Assembly: GCF_015704865.1 (NCBI RefSeq)
Contig: NZ_JADQTO010000023.1
Span: forward strand, 62,001 to 126,000
Length of the DNA: 64,000 nt
Source: Actinoplanes aureus
GTDB lineage: Bacteria; Actinomycetota; Actinomycetes; Mycobacteriales; Micromonosporaceae
Direction of reading: 5' to 3'
The translations under genes were made by a program, and so were the position numbers. How positions within the stretch are numbered: position 1 is the stretch's first letter; each line of letters starts with the position of its first letter. This document shows positions 41,688 to 50,235 of the stretch, in pieces. The notes beneath the pieces are model-generated. The model worked only from the letters and a program-made list of their open reading frames with translations, was not told the origin of the DNA and made no database searches.

Positions 41688-41725
41688 CTGATTTCGGCGC
41701 CCTCGACGTCAGCGGGCGCAATGCG
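41688..41725. repeat. Inverted partial copy of the 82-bp repeat
   Basis: The reverse complement of this 38-bp stretch matches repeat copy 1 from GCATTGCGCCC to GCCGAAATCA with a 6-bp deletion. With a direct copy it could form a stem of over 30 bp. Confidence 0.85.
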
Positions 41726-42007
41726 TTGTGGGTGCGGTCCTACGCGGGGCGGTGGGTGGTTGCGGTGGGCGCCGCGGATTGGGCCTTGTGCGTCGTCAGA
41801 ATCGTGCGGGGTACGCGCTGTTGCGTTCTGCCTCGGGTGAGACGCGGCCGGGGTGCGACCTTGCGGCCGTGGCGCGGGTGCCGGGAAAGGGCACGACCTT
41901 GCGCGGAGCGCGTGCCGCCTGGTGTTTCCCGGCGGGCGCGGTGGGGCCTGGGGTGTGCTTGGTCGCGGTGTAGTTGGGGACTTTGCGGTGGCGTACGCCG
42001 GAAGGTT

Positions 42008-43315
42008 TTAGGTTGTTGCTATCAGCGCGCGCAGCGCTGCCCAGGCGTCGTCGGCGGTTATGCGTTCGTCCAGGTCCTGGCGGAGGAAAGCGCTGATCTG
42101 CGGCCAGGCGGCGTTGGCGCGGTCGGCGTCCGGGTTGGTGCCGGGGACGTAGGCGCCGATCTCGACCAGTTCGCGGACCTCGCGGTGTGCGGCCATCAGG
42201 CGGCGCAGTTCGGCGGCGTCGGCGCGCTGCTCCCGGCTAGTGATCTTGTTGGCTACCCGGGAGATCGAGTCGAGGGCCTGGATGCTCGGGAAGTGGCCGG
42301 CGGTGGCCAGTTTGCGATCGAGGACGATGTGGCCGTCGAGGATCGAGCGGGCCGCGTCGGCGATCGGCTCGTTGTGGTCGTCGCCTTCGACCAGCACCGT
42401 GTACAGGCCGGTGATGCTGCCCCGCGCGCCCGGCCCGGCCCGTTCCAGCAGCGAGGCGAGCATCGCGAAGACCGACGGTGGATAACCGCGGGTGGCCGGT
42501 GGCTCGCCGACCGACAGGCCGACCTCGCGCTGCGCCATCGCCGCACGGGTCACGCTATCCATCATCAGCAACACGTCGGCACCCTCGTCCCGGTAGTACT
42601 CGGCGATCCGGGTGGCGACCGCCCCGGCTCGCAGCCGGACCAGCGGCGGCGTGTCCGACGTGGCGATCACCACGACCGACCGGGCAAGTCCCTCCGGGCC
42701 CAGGTCGTGCTCGATGAACTCCCGCACCTCACGTCCCCGCTCGCCCACCAGCGCCACCACGTTCAGCTCGGCCGACGTGCCGCGGGTGATCATGCTCATC
42801 AGGGTGGACTTGCCGACACCGGAGCCGGCGAAGATGCCGATGCGCTGGCCACGGCCGCACGGGACCAGTGTGTCGAGGACGCGTACGCCGAGGGACATCG
42901 GCTGGTCGACCAGCTGGCGTTCCATCGCCGAGGGCGGAGCCGCGTCGATCCCCACCAGCCCGCCACGCAGCGGCGGTCCGCCGTCCATCGGCCGGCCCAG
43001 GCCGTCCAGGATGCGCCCGCGCAGGTCCGGGCCGACCGCGATGCGCAGCGGCCCGCCGGTGCTCACCACCGGTGTCCCGGCGCCGATCCCGGCGATCGGG
43101 CCGAGCGGCAGGCAGGACAGTCGATCGCCGTCGAGGGCCGCCACCTCGGCGTACACGGCCTCCGGCCCCTGGCCGATCCGTAGCAGGTCACCGACGTGTG
43201 CCTCGAGGCCGCTGACCGTCACCCGGAGCCCGACGGCGCCGGTCACCCGGCCGCTGACCAGCGGACGCGCGGCGACGATCGCGCTCTGCAGACGGTGCTG
43301 AAAGACGTCGGTCAT
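42008..43315 (-). CDS. fliI: Flagellar export ATPase FliI
   Basis: 435 residues. The F1-beta-like ATPase has Walker A GIFAGSGVGKSTLM, the catalytic GERGREVREFIEHDL, Walker B VLLMMDSVTRAAMAQRE and the arginine-finger region SITGLYTVLVEGDDHNEPI. It energises release of export substrates with FliH and FliJ. Three stop-proximal helices complete the family C-terminus. Confidence 0.95.
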   Translation of the reverse strand: MTDVFQHRLQSAIVAARPLVSGRVTGAVGLRVTVSGLEAHVGDLLRIGQGPEAVYAEVAALDGDRLSCLPLGPIAGIGAGTPVVSTGGPLRIAVGPDLRGRILDGLGRPMDGGPPLRGGLVGIDAAPPSAMERQLVDQPMSLGVRVLDTLVPCGRGQRIGIFAGSGVGKSTLMSMITRGTSAELNVVALVGERGREVREFIEHDLGPEGLARSVVVIATSDTPPLVRLRAGAVATRIAEYYRDEGADVLLMMDSVTRAAMAQREVGLSVGEPPATRGYPPSVFAMLASLLERAGPGARGSITGLYTVLVEGDDHNEPIADAARSILDGHIVLDRKLATAGHFPSIQALDSISRVANKITSREQRADAAELRRLMAAHREVRELVEIGAYVPGTNPDADRANAAWPQISAFLRQDLDERITADDAWAALRALIATT

Positions 43316-43337
43316 GGTCGTGCCTCCCGGCCGCGCG

Positions 43338-44009
43338 TTACAGGCGCAGCGCTTCCCGAGCCCGGTTCATCGCCGCGGCGATTGTCGCGTCCACGGTTGC
43401 CGTGCCGGTCTCGGCGACGGCGTCACCGGGCCGCAGTCCTGGGTCGGGCCGCAGAGTGATCCGCCGGCCCCCGTAGTCGAAATCGTCACCCGGCCCGTCG
43501 CCCACCAGCGTCTGATAGTCGTCCGGGTGCAGGCTCACCGTCACGCCGCCGTGTTCCGGCGTGGCGCTCATCGCGCGGCGCAGCGCGCCCGCGCCCCGGT
43601 TCGGGTCGTCCCGCAGTGCACCACCGACGATCGCCTCGGCCAACTCGAAGGCGCTCGCCAGCACCACCTCCTGCAACTCGGTGAAGGTCGGCATGAGCTG
43701 GTTCTCCAGCTCGGTGACGGCCCGGCCGAGGGCGTTGACCGCGCTGGCCAGGGCGGTCGCGCGGCGATGGTCGTACGCCTCCTCGGCCGCGAGCGCACGT
43801 GCCGCGGCGGCCTCGGCGGCCGCCACGGCATCCCGCTTTCCCTGCGCCCACCCCTCGGCGTAGCCCGTCGTACGGGCCTGCTGTTTCACGCGCTCGGAGA
43901 CCTCGCTGTCGACCGCGTCGGGGGTGCGCAGGTCGATGGCGAACCGTGCGGCGGCGGCGTTGTCCGCCACCGCACCGCGGATCACCGGACCGTCAGGCGA
44001 TGAGCTCAT
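43338..44009 (-). CDS. fliH: Flagellar assembly protein FliH
   Basis: 223 residues from ATG 44009, overlapping fliG by 17 bp. A long helix rich in Ala, Glu and Arg (GYAEGWAQGKRDAVAAAEAA) is followed by VVLASAFELAEAIVGGALRD and the V-type subunit-E-like tail (VTVSLHPDDYQTLVG, RITLRPDPGLRPGDAVAETG). It regulates and tethers FliI to the C-ring. Confidence 0.88.
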   Translation of the reverse strand: MSSSPDGPVIRGAVADNAAAARFAIDLRTPDAVDSEVSERVKQQARTTGYAEGWAQGKRDAVAAAEAAAARALAAEEAYDHRRATALASAVNALGRAVTELENQLMPTFTELQEVVLASAFELAEAIVGGALRDDPNRGAGALRRAMSATPEHGGVTVSLHPDDYQTLVGDGPGDDFDYGGRRITLRPDPGLRPGDAVAETGTATVDATIAAAMNRAREALRL

Positions 44010-45018
44010 CGGCCTCGCCGCCGCGCTGGATCTCGATCTGGCCGGAGTCCTCCAGCGTGCGGATGACACCGACGATCTTGGCCTGGGACTCCTCGACCAT
44101 CTTGACCTTGACCGGGCCGAGCAGGTCCATCTCCTCGAGCAGGTTCTCCCGGCCACGTTCGGAGAGGTTCTTGGTGACCTTGTCCCGTACGTTCTCGGAC
44201 ACGCCCTTGAGCGCGGTGGCCAGGTCGGCCGGCTCCACCTGGCGCAGGATCAGCTGCACCGCGCGTTCTTCCAGGTTGACGATGTCCTCGAACATGAACA
44301 TCCGCCGGCGGATCTCCTCGGCCAGCTCCGGGCTGCGCGCGTCCAGAGCCTCCAGGATGAGCCGCTCGGTGGTGCGGTCCGCCCGGTTGATGATGTCCAC
44401 CAGCGGCTGGAGACCGCCGACCGTGGAGAGCTCGTCGGGCTGGAGCACGCTGGAGAGCTTGCGCTGCAGGGCGCTCTCCACCTGCCGGATGATGTCCGGC
44501 GAGGTGCGGTCCATGATCGCGATGCGGTGCGCCACCTCGGTCTGCACCTCCAGCGGCAGACCGGCCAGGATCGAGGAGGCCAGTCCGGACGGGATGTGCG
44601 CCAGTACCAGCGCGATGGTCTGCGGGTGCTCGTACTGCACGTACGAGAGGAGCTGGCGGGGGTCGGCGTTGCTGAGGAAATTGAACGGGATGTCGTTCAT
44701 CGACGCCTCGAGCCGGTCCAGGATGAGCGCCGCCCGGTCCTTGCCGAGCGACGCCTCCAACAGCTCCCGGGCGTAGTCCATGCCGCCGGACCCGGCGTAC
44801 CGGGTGGTAGCCATGGCGTAGAACTCGTCCATCACGTCGTCGACCTGGGCCGGGTCGAGCTTGCCCAGCCGAGCCACCTCGGCGGACAACATCTCGACCT
44901 CTTTCTCGGTCATGTTGGCCAGAACCTGCGCGGATTGTTCCCTGCCGAACTGGACCAGCATTATCGCGGCCTTGCGTACGCCCGTCATCGACATTGTGGT
45001 GAGCGCGGGTGTGGTCAA
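43993..45018 (-). CDS. fliG: Flagellar motor switch protein FliG
   Basis: 341 residues from TTG with GAGGAG upstream. The N-terminal FliF-binding part has GVRKAAIMLVQFGREQSAQV; the middle EHPQTIALVLAHI (EHPQ motif); the C-terminal torque helix is MFMFEDIVNLEERAVQLILR with charged residues that meet MotA. It is the rotor ring of the motor. Confidence 0.95.
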   Translation of the reverse strand: MTTPALTTMSMTGVRKAAIMLVQFGREQSAQVLANMTEKEVEMLSAEVARLGKLDPAQVDDVMDEFYAMATTRYAGSGGMDYARELLEASLGKDRAALILDRLEASMNDIPFNFLSNADPRQLLSYVQYEHPQTIALVLAHIPSGLASSILAGLPLEVQTEVAHRIAIMDRTSPDIIRQVESALQRKLSSVLQPDELSTVGGLQPLVDIINRADRTTERLILEALDARSPELAEEIRRRMFMFEDIVNLEERAVQLILRQVEPADLATALKGVSENVRDKVTKNLSERGRENLLEEMDLLGPVKVKMVEESQAKIVGVIRTLEDSGQIEIQRGGEADELIA

Positions 45019-45067
45019 CGGATACTCCTCAAACCGTCGTGCGTTTCTCCGGGGACGGATCGCTCGA

Positions 45068-46681
45068 TCAGCGCGTCGAGTCCGCGGACATCCAGCTGCG
45101 GATCAGGGCGGCGGTCTCGTCGGGCTTGTCCCGGACCAGCTCCTCGATCTCCCGGTGCCGCTCCTGGCGGGCCTCGTCGTCACGTCCCGCGAACTCGGCG
45201 CTCTCCAGCATGTGCGCGCCGGTGATCGCCGTGGTGGCCTCGAGCTCCGCCTGCCGCTGGGCCTCCAGCGCGGCCTGCATCTCCTCCAGGTGCCGGCGCT
45301 CCTGATCGGTGAGCTGCTGGCGCTTCTTGGCGCGCCGGTTCGCCCGCCAGGCCAGGAAGACCAGGGCGAGGACCACGAAGAGCAGGGCGCCGGTCTTGAT
45401 CAGCGTGAGCTGCTTGGTCTCTTTCTCGGCCGCTGCCGCGGCGGCGAGCTCGTCCTTGGCGGCGTCGGCCGCACTGGTGTCGAACGGCATGGAGGCGACC
45501 GCGATGGTGTCACCCCGGGTGGCGTCGACACCGGCCGCCGCGCTGATCAGCTGCTGGACCTGGGCGGAGTCGACCGCCCCTGCGGTGGTGCTGTTGAGCA
45601 GGACCGAGACGTTGAGCCGCTGGATACCGCCCGGCGCGTTCCGGCGAACCTCCTGCACCTCGTTGAGCTGCCGGTTGCGTACCTCGTTCTTGTTCGAGTA
45701 CTGGCCGGAGCCGGTGCCGCTCGGAACCTGGATGTTGTCCGGACCGAGCACTCCGCCGTTGCCGGAGCCGCTGCCGGTGTACGTCTCGGTGTTGATGCTC
45801 TCCGACTCCGCCGGCACGGCCGGGTCGGCGCTGTACGTCTTGCTGCGCGTCTCGGTCTGGTCGAAGTCCAGCTCGGCCGTGGTGGTGACCACCGCGTTGC
45901 CCGGGCCGACCAGGTTGTCCAGCATCCGTTGAAGCGAGGCGTTCAATCGGTTCTGGAACGAGACGGTCTGCTGCTCGGCGCTGTTGCCTCCGCCGGTCGC
46001 GATCGTCGCGCCACCGCCGGTGGACAGCATCCGGCCCTCCGAGTCGGCCACCGTGACCTGGGTCGGGTCGAGGCCCTCGACGCTCGACGCGACGAGGTGC
46101 ACGATCGACTGGACCTGCTGCTCCTCGAGCGAGTTGTTGGCCTTCGAGGCGACCAGTACCGACGCGGTCGGCTTGCTCTGGTCGTCGGTGAAGACGTCCT
46201 CTTTCGGCATGACGAGGTGCACGGTGGCGGCCTCGACGCCGTCGATCGACTTGATCGTCTTGGCGAGCTCGCCCTCCAGCGCCCGCTGGTAGTTCGCGTG
46301 CTGCATGAAGTCGCTCGTGGTGATGCCCTGCTGGTCGAGCAGTGAGTAGCCGGTGCCCTCGTCGTTCGGCAGGCCCTCGCCGGACATCTGGAGTCGCAGG
46401 GCGTTCACCTGGTCGCGCGGTACGAGAATGGTCTGGCCGTCATTGGCCAGCTCGTACGACGTGCCCGACTTCTGGAGCGACTCGACGATCGCGCTCGCGT
46501 CCTTCGTCGAGAGGTTGTTGAACAGGATCTGATACGACGGCTTCGCGGCCCAGGTGGCGAAGAAGTAGCCGCCGACGAGGATGGCAATGATCGCGAAAAC
46601 GGTGACGGCCTTCTGTCCCGGTGTGAAGGACTTGAAGGCGTCCGTAACGCGGCGAACCGGAGCGGGAAGGCGGTCGGTCAT
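45068..46681 (-). CDS. fliF: Flagellar MS-ring protein FliF
   Basis: 537 residues. The first membrane helix (AVTVFAIIAILVGGYFFATW) is followed by the ring-building motif domains (LFNNLSTKDASAIVESLQ; ALEGELAKTIKSIDGVEAAT; VHLVMPKEDVF), a periplasmic beta-collar region, a second helix (TGALLFVVLALVFLAW) and a cytoplasmic tail that binds FliG. It is the assembly base of the flagellum. Confidence 0.95.
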   Translation of the reverse strand: MTDRLPAPVRRVTDAFKSFTPGQKAVTVFAIIAILVGGYFFATWAAKPSYQILFNNLSTKDASAIVESLQKSGTSYELANDGQTILVPRDQVNALRLQMSGEGLPNDEGTGYSLLDQQGITTSDFMQHANYQRALEGELAKTIKSIDGVEAATVHLVMPKEDVFTDDQSKPTASVLVASKANNSLEEQQVQSIVHLVASSVEGLDPTQVTVADSEGRMLSTGGGATIATGGGNSAEQQTVSFQNRLNASLQRMLDNLVGPGNAVVTTTAELDFDQTETRSKTYSADPAVPAESESINTETYTGSGSGNGGVLGPDNIQVPSGTGSGQYSNKNEVRNRQLNEVQEVRRNAPGGIQRLNVSVLLNSTTAGAVDSAQVQQLISAAAGVDATRGDTIAVASMPFDTSAADAAKDELAAAAAAEKETKQLTLIKTGALLFVVLALVFLAWRANRRAKKRQQLTDQERRHLEEMQAALEAQRQAELEATTAITGAHMLESAEFAGRDDEARQERHREIEELVRDKPDETAALIRSWMSADSTR

Positions 46682-46682
46682 A

Positions 46683-47030
46683 TCAGGCCTGCATCCTCAT
46701 GATCTCTTGGAAGGCCTCGACGGCCTTGTTGCGGATAGCCATGGTCATCTGCAGTCCGAGTGAGGCCTCGGTGGCAGCCATCGTGTACTGCGCCGGGTCT
46801 TTCAGCGTGCCGTCGGCTACCTGAACCGCCAGGTCGCTGGCCTTGGTCTGGGCCTGCTGGACGTTCTCGATGCCCTTCGCGAGCATCCCGGCGAAGTCGG
46901 TGTTCGGACCGCTGGGTGCGGCGGTGCTCTCGGTGTTGTCCGAGAGCCCGCCGATCCCCTTGAAGCCGCCCAGCCCGCCGACGCCCTCGATGCCGGAGAA
47001 ACCGCCGACAGGACCGATCGGTGACGACAC
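46683..47030 (-). CDS. fliE: Flagellar hook-basal body protein FliE
   Basis: 115 residues from GTG 47030, which has GGAAG eight bases upstream; GTG 47039, overlapping the flgC stop, is in frame. A Gly-rich N-terminus (VGGFSGIEGVGGLGGFKGIG) is unusually long; the conserved helices are FAGMLAKGIENVQQAQTKAS and YTMAATEASLGLQMTMAIRN, ending AFQEIMRMQA. It joins the MS ring to the rod. Confidence 0.9.
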   Translation of the reverse strand: MSSPIGPVGGFSGIEGVGGLGGFKGIGGLSDNTESTAAPSGPNTDFAGMLAKGIENVQQAQTKASDLAVQVADGTLKDPAQYTMAATEASLGLQMTMAIRNKAVEAFQEIMRMQA

Positions 47031-47035
47031 GTTGA

Positions 47036-47428
47036 TCACTTCCCGAGGTTGATCGCCGCGGTGTAGGAGTCCCGCGCACGGTCGACGACGGCGAGGTTCG
47101 CCTGGTACGACCGCTGGGCCATCATCATCTGGGCCATCTGGCTGCCCATGTCGATGTCCGGCCGGCGGACGTAGCCCTCGGCGTCGGCGAGCGGGTTGTC
47201 CGGCTCGTACGCCAGGATGCCCTCGGCGCTGCCGTACTGGATGCCGGCCACCTCGGCGCCGTTGCCGTCCTGGGCCGCACGGGCCTGGACGAACCGCGCC
47301 TGGAAGGCGTTCTCGCTGGTCCGGCTCGTGGTGTTGACGTTGGCGATGTTGTCGGCCACCGCGTCGAGCCACTTGCGGTAAACGGTGACACCGGTGCCGG
47401 CTACGCCGATCGCGTTGAAGGTACTCAT
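47036..47428 (-). CDS. flgC: Flagellar basal-body rod protein FlgC
   Basis: 130 residues with the rod signature KWLDAVADNIANVNTTSRTS and the C-terminal D0 helix MAQMMMAQRSYQANLAVVDR. This is the normal length for FlgC. Confidence 0.95.
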   Translation of the reverse strand: MSTFNAIGVAGTGVTVYRKWLDAVADNIANVNTTSRTSENAFQARFVQARAAQDGNGAEVAGIQYGSAEGILAYEPDNPLADAEGYVRRPDIDMGSQMAQMMMAQRSYQANLAVVDRARDSYTAAINLGK

Positions 47429-47430
47429 CG

Positions 47431-47778
47431 TCAGGCTCCCTTGATGGCTTCGCGCAGCGAGTTGTACTTGCCGTCCAGCGCACGGATGGTGAGCTGGTAG
47501 CGCATCGTGGTGTCGATGTGCTGCAGCGTCTCGTGGTCGAGGTTGACGTTGTTGCCGTTGAGCTTGGTCGGCTCCAACGACTCCTGCACGCTCGGTGTCA
47601 CCCCGGCCGGCGAGTCGCCACGGGCAACGGCGCTGCTCAGCGCCTCTTCGAACTTGACCTTACGCGCCCGGTAGCCGGGGGTTTCGATGTTCGCGATGTT
47701 GTTGGCGATGGCGGTCTGCCGGGCCGCGAGACCCGAGACAGCGACGCGCAGTGCGGACGACGAGCGGTCGTCGAACAA
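47431..47778 (-). CDS. flgB: Flagellar basal-body rod protein FlgB
   Basis: 115 residues from a TTG with GGGAG five bases upstream. The signature ARQTAIANNIANIETPGYRA and the C-terminal HIDTTMRYQLTIRALDGKYN are present. First gene of the leftward flgB-flgC-fliE-F-G-H-I operon, after a FliA-like promoter and a TcrA-box-like repeat. Confidence 0.92.
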   Translation of the reverse strand: MFDDRSSSALRVAVSGLAARQTAIANNIANIETPGYRARKVKFEEALSSAVARGDSPAGVTPSVQESLEPTKLNGNNVNLDHETLQHIDTTMRYQLTIRALDGKYNSLREAIKGA

Positions 47779-47856
47779 GGTTGCTCCCTTAGTCGATCCG
47801 TCATGTCGCCGATCCTTGGCTTCGTTACCTGAGCAATCCGTGCTCGTACCATGCAG

Positions 47857-47882
47857 TTCGGCGTGACCGGCGATCCGCTGAG
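47857..47882 (-). promoter_or_regulatory. FliA-like promoter of the flgB operon
   Basis: On the minus strand, CTCA (47882-47879), a 16-bp spacer and GCCGAA (47862-47857, continuing CTG). The predicted leader is about 70 nt. A TcrA-box-like repeat sits seven bases upstream of the CTCA. Confidence 0.65.
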
Positions 47883-47889
47883 GCTCAAT

Positions 47890-47907
47890 CGGTTGCCGCG
47901 AGGTTGC
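47890..47907 (-). promoter_or_regulatory. TcrA-box-like direct repeat upstream of flgB
   Basis: On the minus strand GCAACCT-CGCG-GCAACCG is a heptamer direct repeat with a 4-base gap. It fits the TcrA box as I recall it (GCA(A/C)CCG-n4-GCA(A/C)CCG) at all but one position, and lies directly upstream of the FliA-like promoter. Confidence 0.55.
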
Positions 47908-47916
47908 ACACGAAAA

Positions 47917-47948
47917 CGTCCCGGACCCCCGCGTGGGGGTCCGGGACG
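47917..47948 (-). terminator. Terminator of the fliC-fliD-fliS operon
   Basis: A perfect 14-bp stem, CGTCCCGGACCCCC and its complement, with a 4-base loop. On the minus strand it is followed by TTTTCG. It insulates the flgB promoter from the upstream unit. Confidence 0.85.
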
Positions 47949-47963
47949 TACTCCGTTTCCTGC

Positions 47964-48299
47964 TCACATGGCGCAGTCCAGGTAGACGGGGCGCTTGACC
48001 GCCTCGCCGGTCTCGATCCGTGCCGTCACCGCGGACTGCTGGCGGTTGGCGGTGAGTCGCCGGGCCAGCTCCTCCGCGGCGGCGAGCTGGCGGGTCAGGA
48101 TCGCGTCCGCCCGGGGTCGCAGCTCCAGCGGCAGGGCGCCCAGCTCGGTCGGCGGGCGCCACTGGTCGGCCGGCGGCGTCTCGGCGATCCGGCGCTCGTC
48201 GACGAGCATCGCCTCGACCGCCTCGACGTCCATCTCCAGCTCGTCGAGGGCGGCGGTCCAGGCCTGCCGCCAGTCCACGGCCGGTGTCGCGGTGCTCAT
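47964..48299 (-). CDS. Small flagellar protein downstream of fliS, FliT-like
   Basis: 111 residues, helical and acidic (WRQAWTAALDELEMDVEAVE; ADAILTRQLAAAEELARRLT). It overlaps fliS by 4 bp, the position FliT usually occupies. Sequence similarity to FliT is weak, so a chaperone role for FliD is inferred from position and size only. The tail (RIETGEAVKRPVYLDCAM) is distinctive. Confidence 0.65.
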   Translation of the reverse strand: MSTATPAVDWRQAWTAALDELEMDVEAVEAMLVDERRIAETPPADQWRPPTELGALPLELRPRADAILTRQLAAAEELARRLTANRQQSAVTARIETGEAVKRPVYLDCAM

Positions 48300-48670
48300 G
48301 TCCCGGCCGAGGCAGCCTCGCGCCACGCGTCGCGCAGCGGTTCCAGCAGCTTCCGGCACCCGGCGACGCGGTCGGCGTCGCGCTTGATGTTCGCGCCGAT
48401 CAGCTCGGTCAGGATGAAGCCGTAGAGGTTCGCCAGTCCGGGCGCACCGTCCCACGCCTCGATGTCGAGGCTGCAGCGCAGCTCGATGACGATCTCCTGG
48501 GCGTGGCTGAGCTTTTCGTTCGCCACGTCCCGCTCGTCGTTGCGGATCGCCTCCTCGCTCTGCATCAGGTCGAGGATGAGGCGGTCGTACAGCATGGTCA
48601 GCAACTTGGCGGGTGACGCGGTGTTGATCGAGTCCTGAAGATAACGGTCACGAAGGTTGGGTGCGCTCAT
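48296..48670 (-). CDS. fliS: Flagellin chaperone FliS
   Basis: 124 residues. The motif DRYLQDSINTASPAKLLTML and MLYDRLILDLMQSEEAI are characteristic. The later helices read VIELRCSLDIEAWDGAPGLA and LANLYGFILTELIGANIKRD. It keeps flagellin unpolymerised before export. Cotranscribed with fliD. Confidence 0.93.
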   Translation of the reverse strand: MSAPNLRDRYLQDSINTASPAKLLTMLYDRLILDLMQSEEAIRNDERDVANEKLSHAQEIVIELRCSLDIEAWDGAPGLANLYGFILTELIGANIKRDADRVAGCRKLLEPLRDAWREAASAGT

Positions 48671-48714
48671 CGGTTTCCTCGTCAGTTGTCCGGTATGGCC
48701 TACGGCGGGGTGGG

Positions 48715-50121
48715 TCAGCCCAAACTGCCGAGTTGGCCGGCGAGCCAGTTGGACTGGTTCTTCAGGTTGCCGAGCGACGTTTCCAGGTTCGTGTACTGCT
48801 TCTGCAGCGAGATCTTGCGGGCCGCGAGACGGGTGTCCCAGTTGCTGATCTGGGTGTTGAAGTTGTCGATCTCGAGCCGCCGCCCGGTGATGACGTTGGC
48901 GACGGTGAGCGACTGCTTGCTCGTCTGCTCCTCGAAGTTGTCGGCCAGACCGATCATGGCTTCTTGGATCTTGGTGGGATCGCCGTTGTAGGCGCTGGTG
49001 AACTTGCTGGGGTCGAAGGTCAGCTTGCCGGAGCGGTCGAGCTGGATCCCGATCTGGGCGAGGCTGCCGAACGAGATCTTCTCCGGGTTGGAGAGGTCAT
49101 CGGGAAGCTGCGTGTCGTCGAACTTGGGGTTGGCGTAGGAGAGGCCACCGCTGATCGAACCCATGATCTTCTGGCTCAGCTCACGCACCATGAAGTCACC
49201 GGTGAGCGGCGAGCCCTTCTTGGTGGTGGGGTCGTACGACGTCTGGGTGCTGACCTCGGTGAGGACCGCGTTGGCGGCGTCGACGAAGGCCTGCAGCTTC
49301 TCGGCGATCCCGCCCGTGTCGGCCTGCGCGCTGACGGTCACGCGCTCCGCCGGCTTGGTCACCGTCACCGAGACACCGGCCATCAGCCCGGTGAAGGTGT
49401 TGCTGCTGCTCTCCACCTCGTAGCTGCCCGGAGTGAGCCCCGAGGTCGGGTCGGCCGGGACGTTCAGCGAGCCGACCCGGATCAGCGCGTTCTCCGCGGC
49501 GGTGACGTCGGTCGGCGCCACGTCGACGCCGTTGGAGAGGCCGATGACCGCGAACGCGTTGTCGGTGCCGGGCTTGGTGCTGCTGAGCTGGAGGATGGTG
49601 TCGCCCGTGCTGGTCGTCACGACGCCGGCCCGCACGTTGAGGCCCTTGGTGCTGTTGATCGCGGCGGCGATGTCGGACGGCTTCTTGCTGGTGCCGAGAT
49701 CGACCGTGACCGGATCACCGACACCGAAGGTGAAGGTCACCGACGAACCGTTGTTCCCGGTTGCGTCCGTGGTGCCGGCCGGGTACTTGAGCGTGGAGAC
49801 CTGAGCGTTGGCCACCTTGACGACGTCGAACGTCGTGGTGCCCGCAGCGGCGGTCGTGCCACCCGTGGCGGTGGCGGTCACCGTGTCGGAGCTGGACGTG
49901 GCCTTCAGCGCCCGCCAGGTGCTGAGCTGGCCGAGGGTGTCGGCCGAACCCTTCAGCGCGGACAGTTTGCTGTTCACGGACTGATAGGAGGCCACCGTGG
50001 TCTCGGCGGTCATGAGCTTGGTCTTGAGCCGGTTCTGCGGGGCGGCTTCGACCTGCATGAGGCTGGAGATCAGGCTGGAGGTGCTGAGACCGCTGACGAG
50101 GCCGTCGACAGAGCTGGACAC
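48715..50121 (-). CDS. fliD: Flagellar filament cap protein FliD
   Basis: 468 residues from GTG. N-terminus SSSVDGLVSGLSTSSLISSL and SKLSALKGSADTLGQLSTWR; C-terminus with the coiled coil FNTQISNWDTRLAARKISLQ and YTNLETSLGNLKNQSNWLAG. The FliD_N and FliD_C domains are both complete. It caps the filament and folds incoming flagellin. Confidence 0.93.
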   Translation of the reverse strand: MSSSVDGLVSGLSTSSLISSLMQVEAAPQNRLKTKLMTAETTVASYQSVNSKLSALKGSADTLGQLSTWRALKATSSSDTVTATATGGTTAAAGTTTFDVVKVANAQVSTLKYPAGTTDATGNNGSSVTFTFGVGDPVTVDLGTSKKPSDIAAAINSTKGLNVRAGVVTTSTGDTILQLSSTKPGTDNAFAVIGLSNGVDVAPTDVTAAENALIRVGSLNVPADPTSGLTPGSYEVESSSNTFTGLMAGVSVTVTKPAERVTVSAQADTGGIAEKLQAFVDAANAVLTEVSTQTSYDPTTKKGSPLTGDFMVRELSQKIMGSISGGLSYANPKFDDTQLPDDLSNPEKISFGSLAQIGIQLDRSGKLTFDPSKFTSAYNGDPTKIQEAMIGLADNFEEQTSKQSLTVANVITGRRLEIDNFNTQISNWDTRLAARKISLQKQYTNLETSLGNLKNQSNWLAGQLGSLG

Positions 50122-50149
50122 GGGAGCTCGCTTTCGGTGCGGGAACGGA

Positions 50150-50183
50150 AGAGGTAGCCGGCGTGTGACTACCGGCTACCTCT
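50150..50183 (-). terminator. Hairpin between fliC and fliD
   Basis: AGAGGTAGCCGG (50150-50161) pairs perfectly with CCGGCTACCTCT (50172-50183) around a 10-base loop. It lies after the fliC stop and could terminate most fliC messages so that flagellin exceeds FliD. Confidence 0.75.
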
Positions 50184-50235
50184 ACCTATTCGGTTCGTAC
50201 GCCTGCCGATTCAGTTCCGCTCGGTGGCAGTTCGG

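Larger units (their letters stand above)
41345..42007. other. Gene-free repeat island between fliI and fliJ
   Basis: 663 bp without a credible gene. The left part holds three 82-bp direct repeats and an inverted partial copy. The right part (41726-42007) is G-rich on the plus strand, with no domain-like reading frame. It interrupts an otherwise close-packed flagellar operon whose fliI and fliJ are usually adjacent. Confidence 0.8.

Noticed and set aside
41438..41725. CRISPR array
   Set aside because: The 82-bp units are directly adjacent without unique spacers, and there are no cas genes.
41426..41840. Short open frames within the 82-bp repeats (repeating LAFAVARRALRPW peptides)
   Set aside because: The frames exist only because the repeat unit lacks stops; no ribosome-binding site or domain, and frames shift between copies.
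41726..43183. Long plus-strand open frame across the fliI region
   Set aside because: It is antisense to the clear fliI gene, and its N-terminal portion is not protein-like.
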